A stretch of 64,000 bases of DNA from Melioribacteraceae bacterium. GTDB taxonomy: Bacteria; Bacteroidota; Ignavibacteria; Ignavibacteriales; Melioribacteraceae. Position numbers and translations under genes: made by a program. Below the pieces are notes generated by a model, which saw only the letters and a program-made list of their open reading frames with translations, did no database searches and was not told the DNA's origin. Location: the NCBI GenBank assembly GCA_024103215.1, contig JAGFIY010000039.1, positions 30,721 to 94,720 of the forward strand, written 5' to 3'. Positions 29,093 to 38,417 of this stretch are shown here, one piece after another; position 1 is the first letter of the stretch; every line of letters starts with the position of its first letter.

Positions 29093-30102
29093 ATCATCTT
29101 TTTAATTTTATTTGAAGTATTAATTAACCCAATTCTCTTAAATAAATCGACTAAAAAATATTTGACTTTATTTTTCTTTTTCTGAGGAATTCTCGAAAGT
29201 AAGTATGTGGAGAAATAATAATCTACTACATCAAAAATTCCAATTTTTTTTACTCGGCTATGTTTTAATTTTTCATTAAGTTTTTCTTTCGTCAAGTCGC
29301 ATTCGAGGATGAAACTTTCATCGATTCCTTTTAGATACTTAATTGCGTTTGATTTTTTGTACTTCGAATCAAATGTTGAAATCCATTTATCTATCGATTT
29401 AGTGTTAACTTCTGAACCTGGAGTGTTTCCAATTTTTTCCCAGTTATACTTACCGCCCAACTTAACATTCGAAAAGTTTTGTAATATTTCATCTTCAAAT
29501 TCTAGTTTGAGATAAGAAAAAATTTGTCGCAAAGTTTCTTCAGGTGATTTTACAAGTTCATCATAAACTACTTTCAATGAACGACTACTTAATTTTCTGT
29601 AAGCTGCCGCTAAAAATTTTGGGGCTGCTTTTATGTCACGAATCAAATATTTGCTTGAAATAAATTTTCTATTGTACCATGTATTCATTATCGAAGCATA
29701 TACCGAGAGCGGGTTCCTAAACAAGAAAATGAACTTTGCTTCAGGAAATACCTTCGCAATTTCATCAATTTTGTGATAATAATTAGGAGTTTTGTCAACA
29801 AAATAAATTTCTCCGGATTCCCTTTTTTTTAAATATACGTTTGAAATAAATTTTCCCAATTCACTAAGGTAATCATCACGATTTCCGGGAAGACTTTCTA
29901 AAAACTCTTTTATTGCATTTCTTGCACGTTCTTCGTTGTAATATAAATTTTTCCCAAGTTCATCAGGATTCAACAATGGGAGAAGCAACCACGGCTCTGC
30001 AAAAGTAGCTATCTTTGAGTGTGCGGCAAGCAGTTTTTGAAGCAGGGTCGAACCTGATCGCGGCATAGAAAAGATGAAAATAATGTTAGCATCCTGCTGC
30101 AA
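29089..30102 (-). CDS. Sulfotransferase-family protein
   Basis: This 337-residue protein has a PAPS 5'-phosphosulfate loop near the N-terminus (FSMPRSGSTLLQKLL) and a 3'-phosphate motif, FLFRNPLSVYAS. Sulfotransferases move sulfate from PAPS to hydroxyl or amino groups of sugars, lipids or proteins. It is the last of three tandem minus-strand sulfotransferase genes, 2 bases from its neighbour, and is clearly different in sequence from the other two. Soluble, cytoplasmic. The acceptor is unknown, presumably the local glycan. Confidence 0.82.
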   Translation of the reverse strand: MQQDANIIFIFSMPRSGSTLLQKLLAAHSKIATFAEPWLLLPLLNPDELGKNLYYNEERARNAIKEFLESLPGNRDDYLSELGKFISNVYLKKRESGEIYFVDKTPNYYHKIDEIAKVFPEAKFIFLFRNPLSVYASIMNTWYNRKFISSKYLIRDIKAAPKFLAAAYRKLSSRSLKVVYDELVKSPEETLRQIFSYLKLEFEDEILQNFSNVKLGGKYNWEKIGNTPGSEVNTKSIDKWISTFDSKYKKSNAIKYLKGIDESFILECDLTKEKLNEKLKHSRVKKIGIFDVVDYYFSTYLLSRIPQKKKNKVKYFLVDLFKRIGLINTSNKIKKMI

Positions 30103-30104
30103 TT

Positions 30105-30950
30105 TTACCTCTTATTCCAAAACTTATTTTCGATACCAAGAAAATTAAAAAGATTTTCATTTGGCACTTTAAAATAATCATAAAGCAAAAATTCTGTCTC
30201 ACTGTTCATTACATCTGTTGAATATTTGGTCAGGAGAAAATCATGCGCACGTCTAAAAAATTTTATCTTTCCGAGTGGACTATTTTTAAAAATATAATTT
30301 TCCTTCAAACTCAAAGGCATCTTTCCAACATATCTCGGAGATTTATAAATCCTTGTTAATTTTATTCCCGGATCAACATCCAAAAAATTGAATATCCGCT
30401 TCATCACTTTTTCGGGATTGTTTTTCATTTCTTCAAGAATTACAAAATGCATCTGTTCCCGATCGAAAAATTTTAAGTATCTCTCAATCTGTTCTAAATA
30501 TAAACCTCGAGTTTTATAGGAAAAATATTTCTTTTCGTATAATCCCTTTAAAATTCTTTCTTCTTCGAAATTAAGAGCATCGGCAAAATTTTTTGTTTCT
30601 CTTCCGGCACGCACTTCCATTTTGTAGTGCGATAAAGCTCTGTTAACCGGATTACGCAGCATAAAAATCAATTTGATTTCGGGAAACATATCAAAAATTC
30701 TTTTAGGTACATTTTTGAGATACATATATAGCGGTGAACATTCTCCGATTGCTTTTTCATTTTTGCGTTTAATAAATTGCTTTTCGTACCAATTTCTGCC
30801 GAGCGCATATCTTTCGTCGTTGTCAAAAAAATGAATTTCCTTTTTTGGATACAAAAATATATCGGGATGTTCCCTTAAGTAAAAATCCATGGAAGTTGTA
30901 CCGGCTTTTTGTGCCCCGACAATTAAAAATGTGGGTGAATGTGTGCTCAT
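30105..30950 (-). CDS. Sulfotransferase-domain protein (heparan N-sulfotransferase-like fold)
   Basis: The 281-residue protein has VGAQKAGTTSMDFYLREHP (PAPS 5'-phosphosulfate loop) at about 8-26. Near residue 98 it has FMLRNPVNRALSHY (3'-phosphate motif with the catalytic-region Arg and Ser). A KKEIHFFD segment follows the loop, as in NDST/carbohydrate sulfotransferases. It is closely related to the upstream gene on the same strand (VRNPIERAWSHY version), suggesting tandem duplication. The spacing is one base, so they are co-translated. Confidence 0.84.
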   Translation of the reverse strand: MSTHSPTFLIVGAQKAGTTSMDFYLREHPDIFLYPKKEIHFFDNDERYALGRNWYEKQFIKRKNEKAIGECSPLYMYLKNVPKRIFDMFPEIKLIFMLRNPVNRALSHYKMEVRAGRETKNFADALNFEEERILKGLYEKKYFSYKTRGLYLEQIERYLKFFDREQMHFVILEEMKNNPEKVMKRIFNFLDVDPGIKLTRIYKSPRYVGKMPLSLKENYIFKNSPLGKIKFFRRAHDFLLTKYSTDVMNSETEFLLYDYFKVPNENLFNFLGIENKFWNKR

Positions 30951-30951
30951 G

Positions 30952-31785
30952 TTATTTCCAACCGCTTAAATCCCGGTTGATCATAATCGATAATTCTTCG
31001 TTTGATTGGCGAAACATGTTCTGAAGATATTCTCTTGCCTTTTGAGGTATTTCTACTTTTCCCGGTTTGAGAGCAAATTTATCAAATACTTTATAAAAGC
31101 CCGGAATACGGTTAAGGAAACTTTTTTTTACCCTTCTTGCTAACACAGGATTTTTTGAAATTTTTGCTTCATTGTACCGAGACGAAAACATATCCTCCGA
31201 AAAAATTTCTTTTACGTTTAGGAAAACAAAAATCTCATTCATCGCTTTTAATATATTTCCTCTTAAATCCTCTAATAATAAAATCTTGATTTGATCTTCG
31301 TTGAAAATTTCCAGATAGCGACTTATCTGTTTTGCATACATTCCTCTCTCAACATAAGAAAATTTTCTTAGCTCTCTTTCGTTTTTAACTATTCTTTTCT
31401 TTTCCGAAATTAATGCGTTCAGAAAATCTTTATCCTCTAGTCCTCTTCTCACCATATGCTGATAATGAGACCAGGCTCTTTCAATAGGGTTTCTAACGAT
31501 AAAAATAAGTTTTACGTTTGGGATGATTTTCTTAATCCGTGGCGGAACTTTTTCCAATAGCATATATCCCGGTGTTATTTCACCGTTAATTATATCACTT
31601 CCGAAAAACTTGAAATGCTTTTTATACCATTCGATTCCTTTGCCAAAATTTTTATCATCATCGAAAAAATGTACTTCCTTTTTTTTGTACATAGAAATCT
31701 GCGGATGCTTGTTCAAATAATGAAATAATGAAGTTGAACCTGCTTTCATTGCACCGCAAACCAGAAAATCGGGAAGCTTTCTCAT
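30952..31785 (-). CDS. Sulfotransferase-domain protein (heparan N-sulfotransferase-like fold)
   Basis: This is the first gene of the minus-strand sulfotransferase cassette, 277 residues. The PAPS loop CGAMKAGSTSLFHYLNKHP is at about 10-28, followed by KKEVHFFDDD and the 3'-phosphate motif IVRNPIERAWSHY. A paralogue of the next gene downstream. It is transcribed divergently from the GT4 gene at 31869, across an 83-base intergenic region likely to contain promoters for both directions. Confidence 0.85.
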   Translation of the reverse strand: MRKLPDFLVCGAMKAGSTSLFHYLNKHPQISMYKKKEVHFFDDDKNFGKGIEWYKKHFKFFGSDIINGEITPGYMLLEKVPPRIKKIIPNVKLIFIVRNPIERAWSHYQHMVRRGLEDKDFLNALISEKKRIVKNERELRKFSYVERGMYAKQISRYLEIFNEDQIKILLLEDLRGNILKAMNEIFVFLNVKEIFSEDMFSSRYNEAKISKNPVLARRVKKSFLNRIPGFYKVFDKFALKPGKVEIPQKAREYLQNMFRQSNEELSIMINRDLSGWK

Positions 31786-31798
31786 CTCTAATCGTAAT

Positions 31799-31827
31799 TT
31801 GTTTATATTAGTAATAGATTTTATAAG
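31799..31827 (+). promoter_or_regulatory. Candidate sigma-70-like promoter for the GT4 gene
   Basis: TTGTTT, 17 bases, then TATAAG lies in the divergent region, about 41 bases before the GT4 ATG. The -10 box matches five of six consensus positions and the spacing is ideal. The -35 box is only TTG plus three mismatches. This is a guess from consensus; promoter structure in this lineage may differ. Confidence 0.3.
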
Positions 31828-31868
31828 TGGATTCTAATCTAATAAAATAGTCAGAACATAAACAGAAG

Positions 31869-33068
31869 ATGGCGTTAAAAAGAAAAATCTTATTTGTTTA
31901 CAGCGACTTGAACAGCGGTGGAATAACAAAAGTTATAAAAAATATATTGAGGTATATGGATTATAACACATTTGAAATCACACTTCTTCTGTATAATCTT
32001 CCGGACTACAATCCTTTTCCGACTCAAGTTAGAATTATAAGCATCAATAAACCTCAGCGAAGAGGGATTGGACAAGTAATTGATTTTTTTTTACGTGCGA
32101 GAGCTATTGCAGAAAAAATAGAAAGTTTGGATCCGGAAATTGTCTTTTCACATTTTAACAGGGTAAACGTAAATGTTTTGTTTGCAAAACGTTACTTGAA
32201 GTTTATTAAGCCGAAATTTATCGCGGTCGAACATACATCTCCCGCTGCGGAGTTTAGTTATTCTCTCTCTGAAATGTTTAAGAGAATTTATCATTATCCG
32301 GACAACGGGATGTTGATAAATTTACTCTATATCCTATCAAATAAATTATTAAAACAATTTATAAAGAGATATTATCCAATAGCGGATTTAATAATATCAG
32401 TCTCAGAGGGTATCAAAGCAGAACTAGAAAACTCATTTCATGTTGATGGGGAAAAGATAAAAGTTGTTCATAACCCCGTGGATAAAAACGAAATTGAAAA
32501 TCTTTCCGAGGAAGTTACTGGGATCAGTCTAGAAAAGGGAGTTATAAATATTGTAACTGCCGGCAGATTAGAAAGACAGAAGGATCACAAAACATTGATA
32601 GAAGCGTTTTCAATTTTCGCCAAAGAATATAATTCTCATTTGTTTATTATCGGTGAAGGAAGTTATAAGAAATTTCTTCGAGAGCTTATTGAAAAAAAGC
32701 AGCTGAACGAGAAGGTGACATTAACGGGATATCTCGATAATCCGTATCCTTTAATCAAAACTGCGGATATATTTGTTTTAAGTTCAATTTATGAAGGTTT
32801 CGGCTTAGTACTTGTAGAAAGCATGTTTTTGGGCACACCTGTTATATCCACTGACTGTAAGTCAGGTCCGGGAGAGATAGTGCAGAACGGTGAAAACGGA
32901 ATGTTGGTCACGGTTGGAAAGCCGGCTGAAATTTATCAAGCATTAAAGCAGATTGCAGAAAATTCCGAACTGTCTAAAACAATTGTCGAAAATGCGAAGA
33001 AACGAGCAGATGATTTCAGTGCTGAAAAAATAACCTCCGATTATGAAGAAATTTTAAAGTTATTATGA
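31869..33068 (+). CDS. Glycosyltransferase family 4 (GT-B)
   Basis: The 399-residue GT-B enzyme opens with YSDLNSGGITKVIKNIL, the donor-domain glycine loop. The C-terminal half carries AGRLERQKDHKTLIEAF and SSIYEGFGLVLVESMFLGTPVIS, the EX7E nucleotide-sugar-binding motif of GT4. It likely adds a sugar to a membrane-bound glycan intermediate. Its stop overlaps the next start by 4 bases (ATGA), coupling it to a sulfotransferase. Confidence 0.9.
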   Translation: MALKRKILFVYSDLNSGGITKVIKNILRYMDYNTFEITLLLYNLPDYNPFPTQVRIISINKPQRRGIGQVIDFFLRARAIAEKIESLDPEIVFSHFNRVNVNVLFAKRYLKFIKPKFIAVEHTSPAAEFSYSLSEMFKRIYHYPDNGMLINLLYILSNKLLKQFIKRYYPIADLIISVSEGIKAELENSFHVDGEKIKVVHNPVDKNEIENLSEEVTGISLEKGVINIVTAGRLERQKDHKTLIEAFSIFAKEYNSHLFIIGEGSYKKFLRELIEKKQLNEKVTLTGYLDNPYPLIKTADIFVLSSIYEGFGLVLVESMFLGTPVISTDCKSGPGEIVQNGENGMLVTVGKPAEIYQALKQIAENSELSKTIVENAKKRADDFSAEKITSDYEEILKLL

Positions 33069-33904
33069 AAAAAGTTATACTTAAAAATAAGTTTGACCAA
33101 TTCCGGAAATATTCGCCGCTGGCTGTTAAGCGTGGTTTAATCTCCCTCAAACTTCTTAAAGGGAAAAACCTTCTAACCAAATTTGTAATCATCGGCGCTC
33201 CACGTACGGGTTCAAATTTGCTGATGTCACTTTTAAACTCACATCCCAACTGCCTGTGTTACGGTGAGATCTTCACAAATTTGAAAGTGGGAAGCTGGGA
33301 TATCCCATTCTCGTTAAGAAAATTTGGTGATCTTAGCTATAAAAAAAATGATCCAATTGATTACTTAGAAAATAGAATTTATTCTGGTTATCCAAAAGAA
33401 ATTAAATCCGCAGGTTTCAAACTGTTCTATCACCATGCGAGAAAAGATAATGAGAAAGTGGTTTGGAATTATCTTAAAGATGAGAGATCGATAAAAAAGA
33501 TTCATTTAATTCGGGATAATTTTTTAGAAATATATTTATCGCACATCTCTGCAAAGAAAAGCGGACAGTTCGTTAACACTTGGAACACATCTAAGAACCT
33601 TCAACGTATCAAAGTTGATCCTGTCGAGTGTGAAAACTACTTCAAAAATCTAAATGAAAACATCAATAGTGTAAGAGAATATTTTGCATCTGAAGAATTA
33701 ATGGAAATAAGATATGAGGAATTGGTAAATCAACGCTTAACTGTTCTTGATGATTTACTCGCAAGTTTAAATTTAGATAGTATGAGACTTATTCCGAAGA
33801 CATTTAAACAGAATTTTGTGGCGGCAGAAAAACGGATAAGTAATTTTAACGAGGTAAAAAAATACTTTTTCGGGACGAAATGGGAGAGTTTTTTTAATGC
33901 TTAA
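33065..33904 (+). CDS. Sulfotransferase-family protein (Stf0/NodH-like)
   Basis: The 279-residue protein has IIGAPRTGSNLLMSLLNSHPN, the PAPS loop, at about 42-62. It is followed by CYGEIF and the LIRDNFLEIYLSHISA 3'-phosphate region. The GAPRTGSN and GEIF combination is closer to Stf0/NodH-type sulfotransferases than to the minus-strand ones, so this is a fourth, separate type in the locus. It overlaps the GT4 gene by 4 bases. The acceptor is unknown. Confidence 0.8.
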   Translation: MKKVILKNKFDQFRKYSPLAVKRGLISLKLLKGKNLLTKFVIIGAPRTGSNLLMSLLNSHPNCLCYGEIFTNLKVGSWDIPFSLRKFGDLSYKKNDPIDYLENRIYSGYPKEIKSAGFKLFYHHARKDNEKVVWNYLKDERSIKKIHLIRDNFLEIYLSHISAKKSGQFVNTWNTSKNLQRIKVDPVECENYFKNLNENINSVREYFASEELMEIRYEELVNQRLTVLDDLLASLNLDSMRLIPKTFKQNFVAAEKRISNFNEVKKYFFGTKWESFFNA

Positions 33905-33989
33905 ATCTTGTTATTTGTTTTGAAAAAAATTGGTTTATTTCCTTATCTTTAGTCTTCTTTAACAAGAAAAATTCAAATCTGGAGAACAT

Positions 33990-34982
33990 CTGAATATTTC
34001 AGTAATAATTCCGGTTTATAACGGAGAATTATACCTTGAAAAATGTTTAAAAGGTATTTTAGAAAACTCATTACAGCCTCTCGAAGTGATTGTAGTAGAT
34101 GATGCTTCTACGGATAGAACTCAAGAAATCGCTTCATCATTTGACGTTAAAATTATCTCCCTAAAGAAAAGACAAAACGCAAATTACTGCAGAAATATTG
34201 GTGCCGAGAAGGCAGAGGGCGATATTTTACTTTTCTTGGATAGCGACGTTGTTAGCAAGAAAAATACAATTGAAATGACCCGTAGAGCATTCGAAAAAAA
34301 TCATGTGGATGCAATAGTCGGCGTATACGCGGTTTCAAATGAGTATCCTAATCTGACGAGTAAATATAAAAATTTGTGGATAAGATTTTCTTACACTATA
34401 AGTGAACCGGCAATCGATTGGATTTTTGGTGCGGTTTCGGCTATAAGGAAAGATGTATTTTTAAAAGCAGATGGATTCAAAAAAGGAATGCAGGCAAAAA
34501 GAGGCACCGATGATCTAGAACTTGGTAAACGCCTCAGTAAGATGAACTACAAAATTCTCCTCGATACCTCGGTTGAGGTTGTTCATTTAAAAACTTTTTC
34601 TTTGTTGAGTCTTCTGCAGAATGATTTTAGACGCAGTATATGGTTCGTTTCGCTTGCGGGAAATTTAGGTCAGTTGGGAACATCCACAACAAAAGGTTTC
34701 GTGAACATTTATCCTAATTTTATTTTTTCTACTGTCTTATCAATTCCTTTGCTGATGCTTCTGATATTTTCGCTGGTGTATTCTTGGAATCTTTTCCCGG
34801 TAATATTATTACTCTTATTGTTTTATTTTCTCAATAGAAAATTTATTAATTATTTTGCGAAGAATTACGGAATCGTACAATCGGTTTTGGCTTTGGGAAT
34901 AATGCTTCTGGATAATTTAATTTGTGCAGTCGGAAGTTTTGCCGGAGTTGTGTCACTTATTTTTAACAGAAATGAAAAATAA
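33990..34982 (+). CDS. Glycosyltransferase family 2, membrane-associated, apparent CTG start
   Basis: This is a 330-residue GT-A enzyme, counting from CTG at 33990. That start gives NISVIIPVYNGELYLEKCL, the complete first Rossmann strand of GT2. TCTGGAG lies directly upstream, with 5 bases between GGAG and the codon. The next ordinary start (GTG 34086) would cut off this strand and cannot be right for a working enzyme. Motifs: VVDDASTDRT, LFLDSDV (metal), and GTDDLELGKRL. Two C-terminal membrane helices anchor it. It overlaps the next gene by 11 bases. The CTG is unusual, and a sequencing change of TTG or ATG cannot be excluded. Confidence 0.85.
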   Translation: MNISVIIPVYNGELYLEKCLKGILENSLQPLEVIVVDDASTDRTQEIASSFDVKIISLKKRQNANYCRNIGAEKAEGDILLFLDSDVVSKKNTIEMTRRAFEKNHVDAIVGVYAVSNEYPNLTSKYKNLWIRFSYTISEPAIDWIFGAVSAIRKDVFLKADGFKKGMQAKRGTDDLELGKRLSKMNYKILLDTSVEVVHLKTFSLLSLLQNDFRRSIWFVSLAGNLGQLGTSTTKGFVNIYPNFIFSTVLSIPLLMLLIFSLVYSWNLFPVILLLLLFYFLNRKFINYFAKNYGIVQSVLALGIMLLDNLICAVGSFAGVVSLIFNRNEK

Positions 34983-36942
34983 ACCTTTAGCTGAAATAGT
35001 TATATTTCTTGCTAGCTTGATAGTATATATCCTCACGATTTGTCCCGATGTTTACGTCGGCGACAGTGGTGAGTTTATAAGTAATGCATTCACGCTTGGA
35101 TACAATCACACTCCAGGATACCCTCTTCACATTTTGATTTCTCGCATCGCGATATTGATTCTCCCGTTTTTATCAGTTCCATTAACTGTAAACTTGGTAT
35201 CAGCCGCTGCTGCTTCTTTATCATCTGTGTTCGTTTATAAAATATTAAAGCTGATAAATCTGGATTCAATCATCGGTATAAGTTTATCTTTAATGTGGAG
35301 TTTTTCTTTTACACTATGGTCAAGGGCAACAATAGCCGAGATCTATACTTTGAACATCTTATTCGTTTCGGTAGTAACTTATTTTGTACTAAAATTTTAT
35401 TATAAGCAATCGTTAACAAATTTATATTTTGCTGCATTCTGGAGCGGACTCGGTTTAAGTCAGCACATAAACGGGGCATTGTTTGTTCTAAGTGCTGTAC
35501 TTCTAGTTGTTTTGGTAAACAGAAAAACATTATTCCAAATTTCCGTAATGAAATATGTTATAATGTTTTTTGCAATTGGCGTAAGCATATACGTTTATTT
35601 GATTATCAGATCAGCAAGTAACGAAGCTCTTCCGTTTTCGGGTCCCGAAAAATGGAAAAGATTAAGTGAATATATTCTTCCCGGGGTCGGCATTACAAAG
35701 CAGTTGTTCAAAACCGGCGGGGGAATGGCAAACTTTGCCGAAAGAGCATTATGGTTTCTCAAATCGTTGTTTGTAAAGGAGTTCTGGATTTTCGGTTTTT
35801 TGTTCATTCCCGGAATTTGGGCTATAAGAAAGGAATGGAAGTTGCTTCTGTTTTTTGGTTCGGCTGCATTTATAAATTCATTTAATACAGTAAGAGGACC
35901 CCTGCAATTCCAAGCAGATTTCGATGCACATTTTTTGGTTACATATCTTATGGCTTTGATTTTAATGGGATTTGGTGTCAGATATTTTCTTGAAATAGCC
36001 TCCAAAAAGTTTTCAAAATTTCCCCGGACAATTCCTTCTTTTTTAATATTTCCAATTGTTGTGCTTCTACTTAACTTCAACGATAACGATAAAAGCAAAA
36101 ACGATTTCGGAAGTATTCTACTTGAGAATTTGGTCGTAAATCTAGAACAAAATGCGGCGTTGTTTACTGCGGAAGACGAGGAATTTTTTCTTACCCGGTA
36201 TTTGCAGCAAGTAGAAGGAAAACGAAGTGATTTAACCATCGTAACGAATTCCGATCTTGGTAAAATTATTAAAGCTTCCGGCAGAATTCCGGCAGTTTCA
36301 AACAACCAACAGATGCAAATGCTTCTAATGCGTACTGCAAAATCACTGATAGATAAATATATTAAAATCCGACCGGTATATATAACGATGGAACATTTTC
36401 CGGTAGAAAATATTTGGAGTGAATATAATCTTATTCCTCAAGGTATTGTATCGAGAGTTTTGCCTAAAGATAGTGAGTACGACACTGGACTAAAAGATGT
36501 ATTAGTAAATCCGGCATGGTCTAATATCCATCTGGATGCAAGAGTAAGAGGAATGGCTGAATATTCTTATCTATCGCAATTTCTTTATAATTCAGACATA
36601 TGGAATCGGTTGGGAATACATGAAAATGTAGTAGGTGAGATAGAACGATTCAGAAATTTCCCCATTGAAACCCAGGATGAGAATAAGCGGAGATTGACTT
36701 TTGTTTTTGAGGGAAGAGCAAATCTCTACTTAAAAAATTATGAAAAAGCTGTTGCTGCATTAACAGAAGCAATCGAAAGAAAAGAGGATGATTGGATAAG
36801 CAGGGAACTTCGGGGTACGGCTTTTTTAATGATGAGCGATACTTCAAATGCAAGAAACGATTGGCAGCTTTCGCTTAAATATAACCCTAATAATCCGGGA
36901 CTAAATGAAAAACTTTCGTCATTGTTTAACAGTGACAAATAA
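34972..36942 (+). CDS. DUF2723-family (GT117, PMT-like) membrane glycosyltransferase with TPR tail
   Basis: The 656-residue protein has an N-terminal multi-pass region (about eleven helices to about 380). It opens with CPDVYVGDSGEFISNAFTLG and NHTPGYPLH, the acidic loop pattern of DUF2723 proteins, which resemble protein O-mannosyltransferases (GT-C). Periplasmic C-terminal residues from about 400 include a TPR-like pair near 590-650 (YLKNYEKAVAALTEAIE). It likely transfers a sugar from a polyprenyl carrier outside the inner membrane. ATG 34972 was chosen over a longer TTG-started frame that would overlap the GT2 gene by about 60 bases. Confidence 0.82.
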   Translation: MKNKPLAEIVIFLASLIVYILTICPDVYVGDSGEFISNAFTLGYNHTPGYPLHILISRIAILILPFLSVPLTVNLVSAAAASLSSVFVYKILKLINLDSIIGISLSLMWSFSFTLWSRATIAEIYTLNILFVSVVTYFVLKFYYKQSLTNLYFAAFWSGLGLSQHINGALFVLSAVLLVVLVNRKTLFQISVMKYVIMFFAIGVSIYVYLIIRSASNEALPFSGPEKWKRLSEYILPGVGITKQLFKTGGGMANFAERALWFLKSLFVKEFWIFGFLFIPGIWAIRKEWKLLLFFGSAAFINSFNTVRGPLQFQADFDAHFLVTYLMALILMGFGVRYFLEIASKKFSKFPRTIPSFLIFPIVVLLLNFNDNDKSKNDFGSILLENLVVNLEQNAALFTAEDEEFFLTRYLQQVEGKRSDLTIVTNSDLGKIIKASGRIPAVSNNQQMQMLLMRTAKSLIDKYIKIRPVYITMEHFPVENIWSEYNLIPQGIVSRVLPKDSEYDTGLKDVLVNPAWSNIHLDARVRGMAEYSYLSQFLYNSDIWNRLGIHENVVGEIERFRNFPIETQDENKRRLTFVFEGRANLYLKNYEKAVAALTEAIERKEDDWISRELRGTAFLMMSDTSNARNDWQLSLKYNPNNPGLNEKLSSLFNSDK

Positions 36943-36959
36943 TTTAATCGATTGGGCAG

Positions 36960-38417
36960 ATGTTATTTAATTCACTAGAATTCTTACTTTTCTTTCCGTT
37001 TGTAACTTTGTTGTTTTTCATTCTTCCTCATCGTTACAGATGGATACTGCTTCTGATTTCTAGTTATTTCTTTTACGGTTTCTGGAAATGGGAATATATC
37101 TTCCTTCTTCTTTTTTCAACAAGTGTGGATTATTATGCCGGCTTAATAATAGGCTCCACGGAAACAAAATGGAAGAAAAAATTTTATCTTATCATCAGTC
37201 TGCTTACAAACTTAGGTGTTTTGTTCGTCTTCAAATACTTTAATTTTTTTCTCGAAATTTTTCAATCCGTTTTTTCATCATCCGATTTTTTGAGTGAAAT
37301 ACCCACTGTAGATTTACTACTTCCAATTGGTATTTCTTTTTACACTTTTCAGACAATAAGTTATTCGATTGATGTCTATAGAGGCAAAAGACCACCTGAG
37401 AAACACTTCGGGAAATTCGCTTTATACGTTTCGTTTTTTCCCCAGTTAGTTGCCGGGCCTATTGAACGCTCAACACGTTTGCTTCCTCAATTTTTCAAAA
37501 CCCAATTTTTTGATTGGGACAGAATACGAAGCGGTTTACTTCTAATTCTTTGGGGATTTTTTAAAAAAGTTGTTATTGCCGACAGAGTAGGAATATATGT
37601 GGATCAAGTGTTTTCGGAACCGGATATATTTTCTAGTTTACAACTTATTATAGCGGCATACTTTTTTACTTATCAAATATACTGCGATTTTTCGGGATAC
37701 ACTGATATTGCAATCGGAAGCGCAAGAGTGTTGGGCTTTGAATTGATTGAAAACTTTCGCCGCCCGACAGTTGTTCGCACAATAAGTGAATTTTGGCAAA
37801 AATGGCACATATCATTAACTAAATGGATGACTGATTATCTCTATCAGCCACTCGCAAAAAAAGTCAAAACTAAAAATAATCGTTTAGTTATCACATTATT
37901 CGTTTTTATTGTAATCGGACTTTGGCACGGTGCCGCATGGAATTTTGTGTTCTTCGGAGTTTATTCAGGCTTAACGCTTATTATTGGTTCTTTTACTCGA
38001 AAAAAGCGGTTAGAATTTTATCGTAAACATGTTTATCCTAAATGGGATCAAATACCAAAAATTCATAAAATGTTGCAGATAATCTTTGTGTTTCACTCAT
38101 TTGTTATCGGTGCAATATTATTTCGTTCTACTTCTTTCGAAAATATCACTAATTATTTTGCGGGAATTTTTAGTCCAACATTCTTCAGTTTAAAATCAAT
38201 AGTAGTTTATCAATTCGATTTATATGAGATTCTGTTAGCATTTGTTTTTATAATTGCGCTCGAAGCAGGGGAATGGTTCAGAGCACATTTTAATGCCGAG
38301 GAAAAAATCTTAAACTTAAGAATACAATACAGATGGGCAGTTTACTTAACATTGTTTTATATTATAATACTTTTCGGCGAATTTGGTTTAACTCCATTCA
38401 TATATTTTAGATTTTAA
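36960..38417 (+). CDS. MBOAT family O-acyltransferase (AlgI-like), copy 1
   Basis: The 485-residue integral membrane acyltransferase has the AlgI/DltB pattern: LPIGISFYTFQTISY, FFPQLVAGPIERS, and FWQKWHISLTKW. The catalytic histidine is His323 in GLWHGAAWN. These enzymes pass an acyl group, usually acetyl, across the membrane to an extracytoplasmic polysaccharide. Its stop overlaps the next gene by one base (TAATG). The partner there is SGNH-like, as in AlgI/AlgJ-AlgX systems. A second pair with the same order lies 4 kb downstream. Confidence 0.9.
   Translation: MLFNSLEFLLFFPFVTLLFFILPHRYRWILLLISSYFFYGFWKWEYIFLLLFSTSVDYYAGLIIGSTETKWKKKFYLIISLLTNLGVLFVFKYFNFFLEIFQSVFSSSDFLSEIPTVDLLLPIGISFYTFQTISYSIDVYRGKRPPEKHFGKFALYVSFFPQLVAGPIERSTRLLPQFFKTQFFDWDRIRSGLLLILWGFFKKVVIADRVGIYVDQVFSEPDIFSSLQLIIAAYFFTYQIYCDFSGYTDIAIGSARVLGFELIENFRRPTVVRTISEFWQKWHISLTKWMTDYLYQPLAKKVKTKNNRLVITLFVFIVIGLWHGAAWNFVFFGVYSGLTLIIGSFTRKKRLEFYRKHVYPKWDQIPKIHKMLQIIFVFHSFVIGAILFRSTSFENITNYFAGIFSPTFFSLKSIVVYQFDLYEILLAFVFIIALEAGEWFRAHFNAEEKILNLRIQYRWAVYLTLFYIIILFGEFGLTPFIYFRF

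Noticed and set aside
35595..36305. 236-residue minus-strand open frame in the DUF2723 gene
   Set aside because: It is antisense to a clear multi-pass membrane protein. No ribosome-binding site or family motif was found.
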